NCBI GenBank assembly: GCA_963682025.1
Contig: OY821519.1
Coordinates: 98,019,085-98,083,084, forward strand
From: Cordilura impudica
Lineage: Eukaryota > Arthropoda > Insecta > Diptera > Scathophagidae
Reading direction: 5' to 3'
DNA: 64,000 bases
Under the pieces are notes generated by a model. It did no database searches. It was not told the origin of the DNA and saw nothing but the letters and a program-made list of their open reading frames with translations. The translations under genes were made by a program, and so were the position numbers. This document shows positions 30,256-42,395 of this stretch, in pieces (position 1 is the first letter of the stretch; each line of letters starts with the position of its first letter).

Positions 30256-32171
30256 ATGAAATTTTTTTCATTTTGTTGAGTAGTGATATCATTTGCCATT
30301 TTTTTGTTATGTTAGCGATTTTTGATTTTTGCGGTTTTTGATCTTTGTTTTATATCGATATTTGTTTTTCGCGATTTTCGGTGTTGGCAAATTGAGATTT
30401 TGTCGATTTTTGAATTTAGCGATTCCGCCCATATTTTCCAAGACTATCAAATTGGTAATTAATGTATTTGCCACAATTTTCAAGACTTCGCTTTCTTATT
30501 ACTTTACATTTTTTTTTGTATAGGGAGTGCCACGCTTACTAATCCTGTCCCGCCTTTTTTCCCACTACTCACATTAATAATAGATGACCTCAGACAAATT
30601 TTCAAAGCTCTCTTTGTTATAGTATTCGAGATATATGATATTCACTAATAACTTTGTGTGGGAGGTGCCACGCCCACTAAACATATCAAAAAAAAATGTA
30701 TAGGTTATAGTTACTTCCATATAGAAAATAAGACTGTATAAACACACATACATAAGTTGGTTTTTATATATATAGATAAAGTGGTATCCTACAGACAGAC
30801 AGACTTTTAGCGTTTATGTGGAAGATGGTGAATTATTTAAGCAATGCGTTTGTAATTGTCCAGAGAATTGACAACAAAAACATTAAGGAATTCAGGATAG
30901 TAATTCAATTCCTTGACAATTTAGAAGGGCGCACTCAGTGGACTTACTAGCTTAAGTGCTAGCTTAAGAAAGTCCATTGTAACTACCGTGGTTACAGTGG
31001 CTACCGAATTTATTGCCAATCGAATTACAATGGAGTTAATAAAGGAAATTCGGGGTTCGTTACAATAAAAATTCGGTGGTTTTAACTGTAAATGTTTGAA
31101 ACGGTTAGCTGCTATTAAATTTCTGTTACACTCTTTGGAAAAAAAAATTGTTTCTGTGTGTACGAGTAATGAGTGTTAGTCAGCCTTGCTTTCTCTATAA
31201 AAACCTAACCTTACTTCCAATTAAATTTTCAAAATTCATGAACATTTTAATTTCAACACTCCAAATCTGACGATATTTCGATGCTAAAAGATATTTAATA
31301 AAGTTCTGAATGGTCAATCCTCCAAAATTCCTATAATCAGTTCGTGATTAAGCATCATTTATTACATCACGAATTTAGACAATTTGCTGAAATCGGAACG
31401 TCCTACTGTTTTTGCTATCCAAAATTCAATACAGATGTTAACTGTTCGAGTTTAAAATATAAAAAAAAACCTTTTACTTTTAAGTATTTACACATCATTG
31501 AGTTCATGGTGTATTTCTTCTTTTTCTTAATCCCAAATTCCCAAAATTAGTGTCATCACTTTAAATTGATTTTTAATATTGCACTTCAAATACGAATAAG
31601 AAAGAAATGTTCAAAAACGTCTGATATAATCAAGTTGCATAAAATGCAATAAGAAGATCGTAAAATTAAGAAAAAAAAAACAATCGAAAAGTAACTGCAG
31701 TATTATCAAGATCACCAAATACGATTGAGTCATTTGGCAGCAATTTTTGAAGTGGTTGTTATGGTGGCACATCTTATTGGCATTTAAGTTGAATGACGGA
31801 AAAAGCAGCCAAAAATAAAATAAAACTCATGGCTCATCATTACTTAAATAAAGTTATCGCAAATTTCCCATCGACAGTTTCATCGTCAGACGATGCAACA
31901 ACGTGTCTGCGCACACAGAGTGAGAAAGAGAAAAACGACAAATATTTCGAATATTTTGCAAATATTTACAAGCTTAAAAGAAACATTAAATAAACAGTTT
32001 TATGAGCCAAGGATGTAAATGGTAAAATTTATGGTGTTGAATTACTTACACACAATTCTTCTTTTCCGAAAATGTTTTCAAATAACTTCAACAGTAGGCT
32101 AATAAAGACATGTTTAATGACCATTTACCAACAAAACAAAAGGAAAAAAAATACATGTAAAATGATATAAA
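30256..32171. other. Repeat-like, no recognisable gene
   Basis: GTGCCACGC(C/T)ACTAA occurs twice (near 30527 and 30667), with ATATATGATATTCAC; this is typical of fly transposon tails. An inverted repeat pairs CCATTGTAAC with GTTACAGTGG near 30973-31000. Short ORFs at 31344-31550 and 31793-31993 are unrecognised. Confidence 0.4.
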
Positions 32172-32795
32172 CAAGTAAGAGAATTATAGTTGGTCTAGAA
32201 CGACTCTGCGATATGCTATAACATGGTTTAGAATATTGGTATTAGGTTCAACAAATTGGATATAGCAAATAAGTATAAACTACCTCTGAGTGGAATTTTT
32301 ATTAATTTTTTTGCTTGCAGATTTGAAAAAGTACATATCGGGTCCTATAATTATATGGGAATTAGGTCTCAGAATGGACCGAGCCTGACCATATAAAAGT
32401 CACTTATTTTTTGCAAATACATATAGAAACCAAATTTGAGAAAAAAACTTTTTTTTTTTTTGTTTTTGATAGATTTAAGTGATGATCGGGAAGCAGCTTT
32501 ATATGGGGGCTATGATTCAAAATTATTTGGATACTGATTAATGGATGTATTAAGCACACACAAACCCAATTTACCCGATATCTATATGATAATTTAGATC
32601 TTATGGCAATTTAAGTTGATCTCAGAGGGGTTCATATTAGCGACCTGTAGTCTGATTACAAGGTTTACATGGACGGTATAATAAAAGATGGATAGGTATA
32701 ATAAAAGATGGATCTAGGTCAAATATTGTTGGTAGTTACAAACATCAGCACATACTCATTACATCCTAACCACATAGTGGTATAGGGTATAAAAA
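32172..32795 (+). repeat. Family-A interspersed repeat
   Basis: Starts ACAAGTAAGAGAATTATAGT and ends GTGGTATAGGGTATAAAAAT, with the GATGATCGGGAAGCAGC core. Part of the 3' half is tandemly stuttered (AAAGATGGAT twice). Confidence 0.75.
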
Positions 32796-33689
32796 TGCGA
32801 GTAACTACAATTGAGGCGAAGCAACTTTGTGAACACCAATGTGGAAACGTAAATCGCAGAAATTACATTTGTTATCATGGCTCCTCGTACATAAGTGTTA
32901 TGAGTAAGTAGCTAGATACACATAAGTATAACTAGGAGGGATTTAATTTTATTTTTTAGCTTTTTATAGAATTAGATTTCACTTCATCGTTTAACACCGA
33001 TATTCTTCAACAAGTTTTTTTTGCCCTTTTATAGAGTGGTTTTGCAGATAGCACAGTACAAAATTCAAAAGAAATAAATTTAAACTAGTTTTACGCCTCA
33101 TAGGCTATAATTAAGTTTGCACAATAACAATGATACACTTTGAAAATTGTAAGAGTAAAAGCAAAATGTCTTGTTTGTTCCACAATGGTTTCTATACGGT
33201 GCAAATACGGTGCTTCCAAATTCCTATTGAAACTCTATACTAGAGCTTCTACTCGAGCTGCTCGACTAGTAAATGACTAAATAATATATTTCATGTTTGA
33301 AAGCATCTAAGAAGATAAATATAATTATTTGTTATTGGAATCGTACAAGTTGCAGCAATATCATTCTTAAATTTTACTTTAATCGGACTGTCCTCCACTC
33401 GAAAAATGTCGACCACTTTCCATACAAAGGTACGAAAATATTCACTCCATAGATGTTTGACATCATTTTACAAAATATTAAATTTCAAAAATACATGGCA
33501 CAATTTTATATTTTTCCGAGTCAGTTATACTAATAGGTTACTGTCTGGTAAAAACTGTGCAGTAGGCTAACTACTAATTGAAAAAGGCCAGACACTTTCC
33601 ACTTATATATTAGATGTAAGTATATTTTCAAAAAACTTTTCGATAACAATTGGAAAACACTATAAGTATTCATATGTGCTATTTCGCAA
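32796..33689. other. No feature recognised
   Basis: AT-rich sequence without convincing reading frame or repeat family. It may contain the decayed 5' part of LINE C. Confidence 0.35.
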
Positions 33690-34101
33690 GATATTTTACA
33701 AAACACAGAGGATTTTACTATCGTAAATCACACTTGGTCAGATCACATGCCAATAAGGTTTGGATTGCAGGTAGTAACTATGGATGATAAAATTAAGAAA
33801 TTGAACTTAATCTCTAAATTATATTGGAAGGATAATACAAAAGATGAGTATCAGCGAAAACTGAATGTCAATTTAGAAAGATTGAGTTTAGTACACGTAG
33901 ATCCGAACCTCAAAACGCTATGTGATATAATAAAGAAATCTGGTAAACAAAAACGAAGTTTTGAACCAAAAGATAGTTGGTATAACTACAAGTGCAACGC
34001 TGCCAGAGAAAAATCTTTCAACTTTTTAAATATTTTTAGAAACACAAAATATTTATAAGATAAAGATAATTATCTAAAAGGTCAAAAAGAATATAAACAT
34101 A

Positions 34102-35385
34102 CGAGGGCGGATTGATATTGAAGCTACCTAGCGCTAGATGGCAGCACAAGCACAAAAACTTTTTTTTTAATTACGATCTGTCAAACGTCAGCAGTTAAAA
34201 TGTCACCCAAATTCATCGATTAGTCTATTTGTTGTAGTCGTTTGAAGTAAGCAACTTTTGGGTGTCTTGAAAAATGGAAAAAAGCGAATTTCGTGCAGTG
34301 ATTAAACACTATTATTTGAAAGGGAAAACGGCGAAAGAGACAAAAGAAAAGCTCGTTAAACATCACGGTGAGTCTGCTCCGTCAGCTTACATGGCAAAAT
34401 ATTGGATTGCTGAATTTAAACGCGGCCGAACAAGCACTACAACAATACCGTCAACAGGAAAGCCAAAAGAGGTGGTTACTGAAGAAAATATCAAGAAAAT
34501 CCTCGATATCGTTACGAATGATCGCCGAGTCAAGTTGCGTGAGATTTTTGAAATGGTAAACATATCATATGAACGTGTGATCAACATTTTGCATGAACAT
34601 TTGCATATGAAAAAGCTATCGGCAAGATGGGTGCCGCGTTTGCTCAGTGTCGAACAAAAACGAGTTCGACAGACCACTTCACAGCGGTGTTTGGACATGA
34701 TAAAGCGTAATCCTGTTGATTTTTGGCATCGGTTAATAACTGTTGATGAAACGTGGGTCCACCACTACACACCTGAAACCAAAAATCAATCGAAGCAATG
34801 GGTGGAAGCTGGTGAAAGTGCTCCGTAGAAGGCGAAGGCAGTGAAATCAGCTGGCAAAGTTATGGCCACTTTATTTTGGGATGCACACGGAATATTGCTC
34901 ATCGATTATCTTGAAAAAGGATCCACATTCACAGGAAAGTATTATCGTGCATTATTGGATCAATCGATTGATGCAATCAAGAAAAAACGACCACATTTAA
35001 AGAAGAAAAAAGTGATCTTTCTTCAAGACAACGCACCGGTTCACACAGCATTAGATACGATGCTAAAATTACGTGAAACACACTTCGAATGGGTTGATCG
35101 TCCACCTTATAGTCCAGATTTAGCTCCTAGTGACTTTTTGCTGTTTCCAAACTTGAAAAAATGGCTCGCAGGAAAAAGATTCATCTCAAACGATGAAGTG
35201 ATTACCGAAATTAATGCGTATTTTGATGGGTTCCCGAAATCATATTATTCAGATGGTATAAAAAAGTTGGAATATCGTCTTACTGTGTCGAAGTAAAAGG
35301 AGACTATGTTGAGAAATAAATGGTTTTTGAAAATAAAAAATGTTTTTTTTCCTACTTAGGTAGCTTCAATATCAATCCGCCCTCG
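34102..35385 (+). mobile_element. mariner element, full length
   Basis: 1284 bp, the canonical mariner size, with 29-bp perfect inverted repeats starting CGAGGGCGGATTGATATTG and flanked by TA (34100-34101, 35386-35387). It contains a single transposase frame with one stop. Confidence 0.95.
34274..35296 (+). pseudogene. mariner transposase (DD34D), one nonsense codon
   Basis: Cut-and-paste transposase. The N-terminal paired helix-turn-helix DNA-binding region (residues 1-115) is followed by WVPRLL, catalytic VDETW (first Asp), LQDNAPVH (second Asp) and YSPDLAPSDFLLFP (third Asp, 34 residues later), giving DD34D. The frame is open from ATG 34274 to TAA 35294-35296 except for TAG at 34826-34828. 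There the family usually has lysine, so a single AAG-to-TAG change inactivated it. Otherwise length and motifs are complete. Confidence 0.93.
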
Positions 35386-36132
35386 TATATGCAAAGAAAG
35401 CAAACACAACAGCTGGAAAAAAACATAAATGACATACAAGATAGTAAACAGTGGAGATTTGCAAAGGAAATTCGAAATCATAACTATAAAATATGTTCAC
35501 TTATATCTGCGATATCTTTTAAAACTTATTTTGATGAACTATTAAACCCACAACAAAACACAGTTGAGTTTCAACACGCACCTTTACTTAATTTCGATTC
35601 TTTTTGGATTGCCCAATAACGATGATAGAACTGAAAAATATACTAAGAAATGTAAAAGTAAATAAAGTTCCTGGTGAAGACCGTGTGCCATACGAATCGT
35701 AAATGCAACCGAAAATTTTCTGCAATAGCTTTTGCAAATATATAGTAAAATATTTAAAACTAGCCAAATTGGTGATTCCTTTTCAAGGACTATAATCTTT
35801 CTAATTCATAAAATGGGAGATGTAATCCAATTACAGGGGTATATCTTTCATGAATTCTGTTGTTAAAATAATGATGGGTATTCTCAATGAACGTTTATTA
35901 ACTGGGTGGAATGCAACAAAATAATGACAGAGTATCAGGCAAGCTTTCGCAGAAATTATTCAACAGCTGACACCATCTATAATCTTTCAGCTATAGTTAG
36001 TATCAAACTAGCAGAAATATATGCATTATTCGTTGATTTTAAAGCAGCATTTGATAAAGTTTCAAGAAGTGCATTAATATACAAACTTTTTACGAAAGGG
36101 ATTTCATATAAATTTGTCAGACTTATTGAAGG

Positions 36133-37436
36133 TATTTTTTAGCTATTATCTTTTTGGCAACACTGGTTTAAACAGCTGACGCACGTTTCGTGTTTTGTTT
36201 CATTGTCAAACATCTTCAGTTTGGTGTATAATTTAACCATGAATCGTCTTACAAACGAACAACGCTTGCAAGTTATTGAATTTTATTATCAAAATGCGTG
36301 CTCTGTTAAGAAAGTTCATCGCGCGTTTCTTCCATTTTATGGTCAGTTTTATCGACCCACTGAAGCGGCTATTCGGGCTATTGTGACTAAATTTCGCACC
36401 AAATTTACATTGTTGGACATTAAACCACCAACACGCTTACGTAAAGTGCGAACTGAAGAAAATATCGCAGCTGTATCGGCCAGTGTTAATGATGACCATC
36501 AATTATCGATTCGTCGCCGTTCGCAGCAATTGAGCCTCTGTTACTCAACAACGTGGAAAATTTTGCGGAAGGATTTAGGTGTGAAGCCTTTCAAAATACA
36601 GCTGGTGCAAGAATTGAAGCCGAACGACCTACCGCAACGTAGAATTTTTGGTGAATGGGCTCTTGGAAAGTTGGCCGAAGATCCAGTTTTTTACCGAAAA
36701 ATTGTGTTCAGCGACGAAGCTCATTTTTGGCTCAATGGGTACGTAAATAAGCAGAATTGTCGATTTTGGAGTGAATATCAGCCAGAAGCATTGGAAGAGC
36801 TACCAATGCATCCAGAAAAAGTCACAGTTTGGTGCGGTTTATGGGCTGGTGGCATCATTGGACCGTACTTCTTCAAAGATGATGCGTTACGTAACTGTGA
36901 ATGGTGAGCGCTACCGAGAGATGATATCCAACTTTTTTTGCCCAAAATGCAAGAGCTTGACTTGCATGACATGTGGATTCAACAAGACGGTGCCATATGC
37001 CACACAGCACGCGCAACAATGGACTTATTGAGAGGCGATTTCGGTGAACATTTTATTTCACGTTCGGGACAGGTCAATTGGCCGCCTAGATCGTGCGATT
37101 TAACGCCTTTAGACTATTTTTTGTGGGGCTATGTTAAAGCTCATGTCTATACAGACAATGCCACTTCAATTGACGCATTGGAAGACAACATTGAAGCATT
37201 TATTCGTGAGATACCGGCCGAAATGTTGGAAAAAGTATGCCAAAATTGGACTAAGCGGATGGACCATTTGAGGCGCAGTCACGGTCAACATTTGCACGAA
37301 ATAATCTTCGATAGTACGGTAATTATACGGTAATTATACCGTACTATCGATTCAAATAAAGATTTCATGCATTTTTCTGAATTTTATGGGTTTTTTTTTT
37401 GGAAAACTTTCCTATAGCTCTTAAAAATCACCCTTT
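36133..37436 (+). mobile_element. DD41D (rosa-like) mariner element
   Basis: Right terminus reversed reads AGGGTGATTTTTAAGAGCTA; the left end (GGTATTTTTTAGCTATTATC) is a degraded match. It sits between LINE C RT fragments (RLIEG and NDIRSG). Exact ends and TA duplication are uncertain to a few bases. Confidence 0.8.
36239..37333 (+). pseudogene. mariner-family transposase (DD41D), one frameshift
   Basis: ATG at 36239 (MNRLTNEQRLQVIEFYY). Helix-turn-helix DNA-binding part to about residue 120, then FSDEAHFWLNGYVNKQN (first Asp), WIQQDGAICHTA (second) and CDLTPLDYFLWG, with the last Asp 41 residues after the second: DD41D, as in the rosa group. The frame breaks near 36890 (ALR|NVTVNGERYREM continues in another frame); no other lesion is seen. 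The end is LHEIIFDS as in many insect copies. Confidence 0.92.
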
Positions 37437-37529
37437 ATAATGATATTAGGTCAGGTAAGGATATTATGTCTGACTACTTCGAGACTAAGTCCGGATTGAA
37501 ACAAGGTTGTTTGGTGTCGCCATTTGCGC

Positions 37530-40066
37530 TAGAGATGGGCGCGTGACGTGAATTTTACGTGACACGCGTGATCACGCACGCACGTGAAATAATTTTCGCG
37601 TGAACATGCGTGAGCGTGATATATTTGTAAGTGTCCGTGTGTGTACATGCGTGATTCAACTTTCAAGCATTACTTTACCCTGCCTTTACACATGGCAGTA
37701 GTGGCATGCCATTGTTGTATACGTATTATCAACTGCCAAGAGACAAATGAAATATGCAGGTTTGGCATCACTGCGTAGCAGCTGATTAATGTCATTTCAT
37801 ATCATAAGTTTTTTTTCTTTTGGCTGCGCCACAAAAGTGTAAAAACATTCCAAAATGTCTTCTACGAAAAAATTAAAGGTTGAAATAGAAAATGATTTAA
37901 AGATCAATTCTTAGGACTCACGGTATGAGTACGTCATACCAAATAACACCAAAAGCAAGGTTTGGAGTGATTTCCGTGCTGTCAAATACGAAGGAAAGCA
38001 GCTTGACTTTGCTCAGTGCAACAAATGCAGGGAAATTCTATCATATTCATCCAAATTTGGCACTGGCAGTTTGATCCGCCACTCCTGTAATAATTTGACA
38101 ATCGCAAGAAACACAACAACAAATGTTATGGACACGTTTTTGCTACGCAAGGTACCGATACAATCTAAGGCTGAAATTGCGCAGCATCAACTCGGCTTTG
38201 TAACGAAAGACTTGCGCCCGTTTTGTGTTACGGAAGGTTTGTACAAATTTTTAAAAAGCTTTAAAGTATGCAGCTGAAATTCTGTTTTGTAGGTTCCGGA
38301 TTCAGGAAATTTGGTCAAGCTTTGATTGACATTGGAGCCAAGTATGGCAAACAAAATATTGAAGACATATTGGTATCCAGAAGGACACTAGTACGGACCA
38401 CAATGCCTGCTGAATATGAAAAAATCAAAGCAGTACTTTCAAAAGTTTTGCAAGAGAATAACTTAGCGTTTACAACCGATTTGTGGACGGATGAATATAG
38501 CCAACGCAGCTTCTTCACTTTGAGCGCTCATTACATTAATGAAGATTGGGTATTGACTGCTTCTGTTCTTGCCACGCGAGAATTTTCTGACGATAAAAAA
38601 ACTGGCGAAAATATTCTGAGAGCTGTTATTGAAGTTTTAAAGGAGTTTAAAATTGAACAAAAATTGGAAAATGGTTTTATCGTAACAGTTAATGGAGCTA
38701 ATGTTGTTAAAGCCTTTAGATCATACAAGCGTCTTTCCTGTGCATGTCACAATATCAACTTTCTTATGGAAGATGTTCTTAATAATGATCTGATTAAGGA
38801 TATCAAGGTCTTAATTTTCGAATCGAAAAAGATAGTCGAATTTTTCAAACGATCCCAGCTGAATACTAAGCTGACAAAATCATTGAAACAGCACGTGAAA
38901 ACTCGCTGGAATTCGATTTTTATCATGTTACAAAGCATCGATGAGTCATATAGAGAAATGCAGGAGATACTTAACAAAAGAAGTGAGCTTTATCGGTTGG
39001 ATAAAATTGATCAAGGCTTACTTCAAAAAGTTTTAAAGTTTCTCGAAATTTTTAAATAATGCTCGGAACGACTTTCTTCCGATACACTTCCTACTATAAA
39101 TGAAACAGTTTTAGTCTTTGAGAAAATTAAAAAACATTGCGAAGCCTCCTTAAACGATTCAACTGTTATAACTGAGCTAAAAATGAAAACAGAAAGAGCA
39201 CTGCTTAAACGGTTAACACCTAATGACATCAGCCATGTAGCCCTTTTTTTGAATCCACCCTATAAAAAGTTGCATTTTATGAGTGACGAAGAACGGACCA
39301 ATGTAATTACCACTGTTAACTTCTTGATGGATATATTTAATGAAAATACATCTAATGCAGTCAAAAAATTCGGTAAGACATTTAGGTCCATCTACTTCAA
39401 AAGACGCTCTATTTGGAGTTCACAGATTCCTTCAATGTAAAAGAAAGTGATGGAAGCCAGTTGGATGAAATAAATATTTATTTAAATAAAACGTGTGGAA
39501 ATGAAGATATCATGGCATTTTGGAAAAATGTCATTGATTTACCCCGTTTAAAAGCTGTTGCTCGACATATTTTGAATATTCCTGCAAGCTCTGCAACAAG
39601 CGAGCGAGTTTTTTTCAGTATCGGGATGCATTTTAGAAGAACGCAGGACCCAATTAATCAGTGAAAATGTAGACAAGCTTTTATTTTTAAATAAAAATAT
39701 GTAAGCAATTGCAATGCAGTGCTTTATATTACAGTTAATTTTTCTTTAATTTAGCTCTTATTAAAAGAATATAATTTTTTCATTTTTAATGTGTATCAAC
39801 GCTCTTATACACAAATACATTTCTTGTATAAGTTGTAACAATAAGTTTTTATGTAATTATATAAATAATAATACAAAGATTTTTCCATAAAAAAAAGATA
39901 GATTGAACGCTTTTTGAAATTTGAGTTGTCATCGTGCGTGATCCAAAAATTTGCAGCGTGACGTGAGCTTTAAATATTTTGTTTAACGTGACTGTGCGTG
40001 AACGGAAAATTTTGGAGCGTGAGCGTGCGTGCCGTGAGCTGAAAATCACTCACGCGCCCATCTCTA
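37530..40066 (+). mobile_element. hobo/Hermes-like hAT element, TSD ATTTGCGC
   Basis: 2537 bp with termini TAGAGATGGGCGCGTGA at both ends (inverted) and exact 8-bp duplications ATTTGCGC at 37522-37529 and 40067-40074. Both subterminal regions are crowded with GCGTGA/CACGTGA motifs, probably transposase-binding sites. The transposase pseudogene lies at 37855-39664. Confidence 0.95.
37855..39664 (+). pseudogene. hAT transposase with BED finger, broken
   Basis: Exon 1 from ATG 37855: BED zinc finger (SKVWSDFRAVKYEG, CNKCREILSYSS, LIRHSC). A 56-bp intron (38237-38292, GT...AG, phase 1) is inferred: splicing joins VTEG to SGFRKFGQALIDIGAKYG. The catalytic region has TTDLWTDEYSQRSFFTLSAHY, HNINFLMEDV and KTRWNS; the dimerisation domain is LPRLKAVARHILNIPASSATSERVF. 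Lesions: TAG at 37912-37914, TAA at 39057-39059, and a frameshift between 39405 and 39438. DLWTD with the CAGAGA-like TIR places it near hobo/Hermes. Confidence 0.92.
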
Positions 40067-40440
40067 ATTTGCGCTATATACATATTAATGATTTAAACGA
40101 TTACTTAGAAGGTGGACTTTTTGTCGATGATCTGTATATACGTTTATTATTATAATGTACTGGCAAGAATGATACTTAACATAGAAAAATACTGTAATTT
40201 ATGGAACTCAGAAGTTAATTTAAGTAAATCTGAAATTTTAGTCTTTCGTGACGGTGGTCGACTCGCACGAAGATAAAAGTGGTATTTTAACTGAGATCCG
40301 ATAAAAATATCGTTAGAACATAACTGCTTAGGAGTAGTGTTAACAACTAAACTATCATTTAACAACCATGTAGAAAAATCCATCGAAAAATATTAAAAAT
40401 GTTTAAAAACTCCCCCGTTAAAAATGCTTTATTACAAAAC

Positions 40441-41216
40441 AAGTAAGAATATTATAGTCGGTCTAGACCGACTATACGATACCCTATACCATGCGTTTAG
40501 AAACCCTATCTCTTAGGCCCAACTAACTGGACACAGAAAATAAGCAAAAACCAAATTTGAGTGGGAGTTTTATTAATTTTTTTGGCAGCAGATATGAAAA
40601 AGTTCATATCGGATGCTATATCTATATAAGGACTAGGTCCAAAAATGGACCGATCCTGATCATGTTTGGTGAAGAGTCTTGTATTTTGCAAAAATATATA
40701 CAAACAAAATTTAAGAAGAATCAGTGCAATATTTTGTTTTTTAATAGATTTAAGTGAAGATCGGGAAGCAGCTCTATATGGGGTCAAAGGGATCATTTTT
40801 GGACTACTCATTAATGGATGTAATGAACGCATACAAACCCAATTTGAGTAAGATCTATATGACAATTTGCATCTTATGGCAATTTATGTCGATGTCATAT
40901 GGGTAATTTGTATGGGGGCTAGGTCTGAACATGGACCGATTCTCACCAATTTCAATAGCGTTCATCCCATGGCCGATAAAAGCTTATATACCAAATTTCA
41001 TCAAAATATATTCATATTTGCGACCTGCAGTTTGATTACAAGGTTTACATGGACACACAGACGGACGGACGGACGGACATTGTTAAATCAACTCAGAAAG
41101 TGATTCTGATTCGATCGGTATAATTAAAGATGGGTCTAGGTCAAATATTTTTGGTTGTTACAAACAGCAGCACAAAGTCATTATACCCAAACCACTTAGT
41201 GGTATAGGGTATAAAT
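40441..41216 (+). repeat. Family-A interspersed repeat, reference copy
   Basis: 776 bp. Begins AAGTAAGAATATTATAGTCG with the perfect palindrome AGTCGGTCTAGACCGACT, then ATACGATACCCTATACCATG; ends CTTAGTGGTATAGGGTATAAA. The near-end blocks ATACCCTATACC and GGTATAGGGTAT are inverted copies. A GACGGACGGACGGAC run is near 41062. Non-coding. Other copies occur across the window in both orientations. Confidence 0.85.
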
Positions 41217-42020
41217 ATGTAGTGGAAGAGGAAAAAAAGCAGCTAATGTTAAACTTAGATTGTTCTAGTAGATGGAATACAATGGAGGCTATAGTATAGG
41301 GATTTGTAAGAATTAGCGGGCCAGTCAAAAAAGCATTATTGATTAAATTAAATTTGAGTAGTTTGTAGAATGACAGCTATGTTGAGGTTGCTAAAATAAT
41401 ATTAGCAACATTAAAACCACTCCGGATTACAATTGAAACTCTTAACCGAGAAGATTCTACACTATTATCTGCTGAAGGAGCTCTCAAGTTTCTGTTTACA
41501 ACTTTGGAAAAATTAAGCACTAATTTAAGTCGAGACCTCCTTAGCGCAGTTAGGGAGGAAATGTCTAAAAGGAGGGATTATACTTTAGTATCTGTTATTA
41601 GGCTCCTGCAGAATCCTGAATGTATGTCACATAAAAAAATGATCGTCATTTTGACTTGGCACCAAGACGAGAGATATATAAATTGGCTAAATCTATATCA
41701 TCTAGAATTTTTGAAACTAAAAACGGTGATAACGATAATACTGAAGAAACTGATGAAACTGAAAATATTGAAGAATGTCCAGATCGAGAAGAAGAAGCAA
41801 ATCTACAGCACCAAATTAATTTTGCAATTACAAAAAGTTTAAAAGAATATGAAAGTCCGAATGCTGACAAATTTCAATCAGTAACAAAGGAATTTAAAAT
41901 ATTTGAAGCAAATGGGAAGAGAACCTCAAATTTGCAGAATCTTTTGGATGCACTTCTGATCATTAAACCAACTTCTACGCAAAATAAGAGGAATTTTTCT
42001 ATTTTTCTATTATTTTGTTG
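41217..42020 (+). pseudogene. Second hAT transposase relic, C-terminal half
   Basis: Continuous similarity in mixed frames: LDCSSRWNTMEAIV, then LNREDSTLLSAEGALKFLFTTLEKL (41440-41515), SRDLLSAVREEMSKRR (41530-41575) and LQNLLDALLIIKPTSTQNKRNFSIF, the hAT dimerisation end (41935-42010, frame shared with 41656). Stops at several sites. The N-terminal half was probably lost where the family-A repeat at 40441-41216 abuts. A Helitron follows directly at 42032. Confidence 0.75.
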
Positions 42021-42031
42021 CATAATAAAAA

Positions 42032-42395
42032 CTAGCAGATTCCAGCGCTCGAAATTCGAGTGCATTTGTAGTAGCTTCATTTTTCAACTTAGCCAATTCA
42101 CAAACCAACACTTTTATGGTTTATTATTATTGTGAATGAAGATAACAAACTCATTAACAAACACATTAACAAATTTAATAAAACACACATAGCATATGTA
42201 TAATTTTATGTATGTGTTAGTAGCAACTTTAAATGCAATTTACTCAAAATAAAGGAAAAAATTTAAAAATCTGTAAATCTACAAAACGGCGAAAAAGAAT
42301 TAACTTTCAAATAATATACGTTTGGTCAAAATGGGGATAAAACGGTAGAACAAACATCGGTCACAAGAAATCGCCTAGCCTATTAATATTATAGA
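42032..42395 (-). mobile_element. Non-autonomous Helitron, family B copy 3
   Basis: Minus strand: TCTATAATATTAATAGGC at 42395 to CTGCTAG at 42032, flanked by A and T as expected. The hairpin CTCGAATTTCGAG is intact. Confidence 0.78.

Larger units (their letters stand above)
33690..40430 (+). mobile_element. LINE C relic, dismembered by three DNA transposons
   Basis: Jockey-like LINE in four pieces: 33690-34101 (endonuclease end, WSDHMPIRF and downstream helical part), 35386-36132 (linker and RT start: YQASFRRNYSTADTIY, ALFVDFKAAFDKVSR), 37437-37529 (SGLKQGCLVSPFAL), and 40067-40430 (YINDLNDYLEGGLFVDD, GVVLTTKLSFNNHVEK). A mariner (34102-35385), a DD41D mariner (36133-37436) and a hAT (37530-40066) separate them. 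It has several stops, so it is not functional. Confidence 0.8.
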
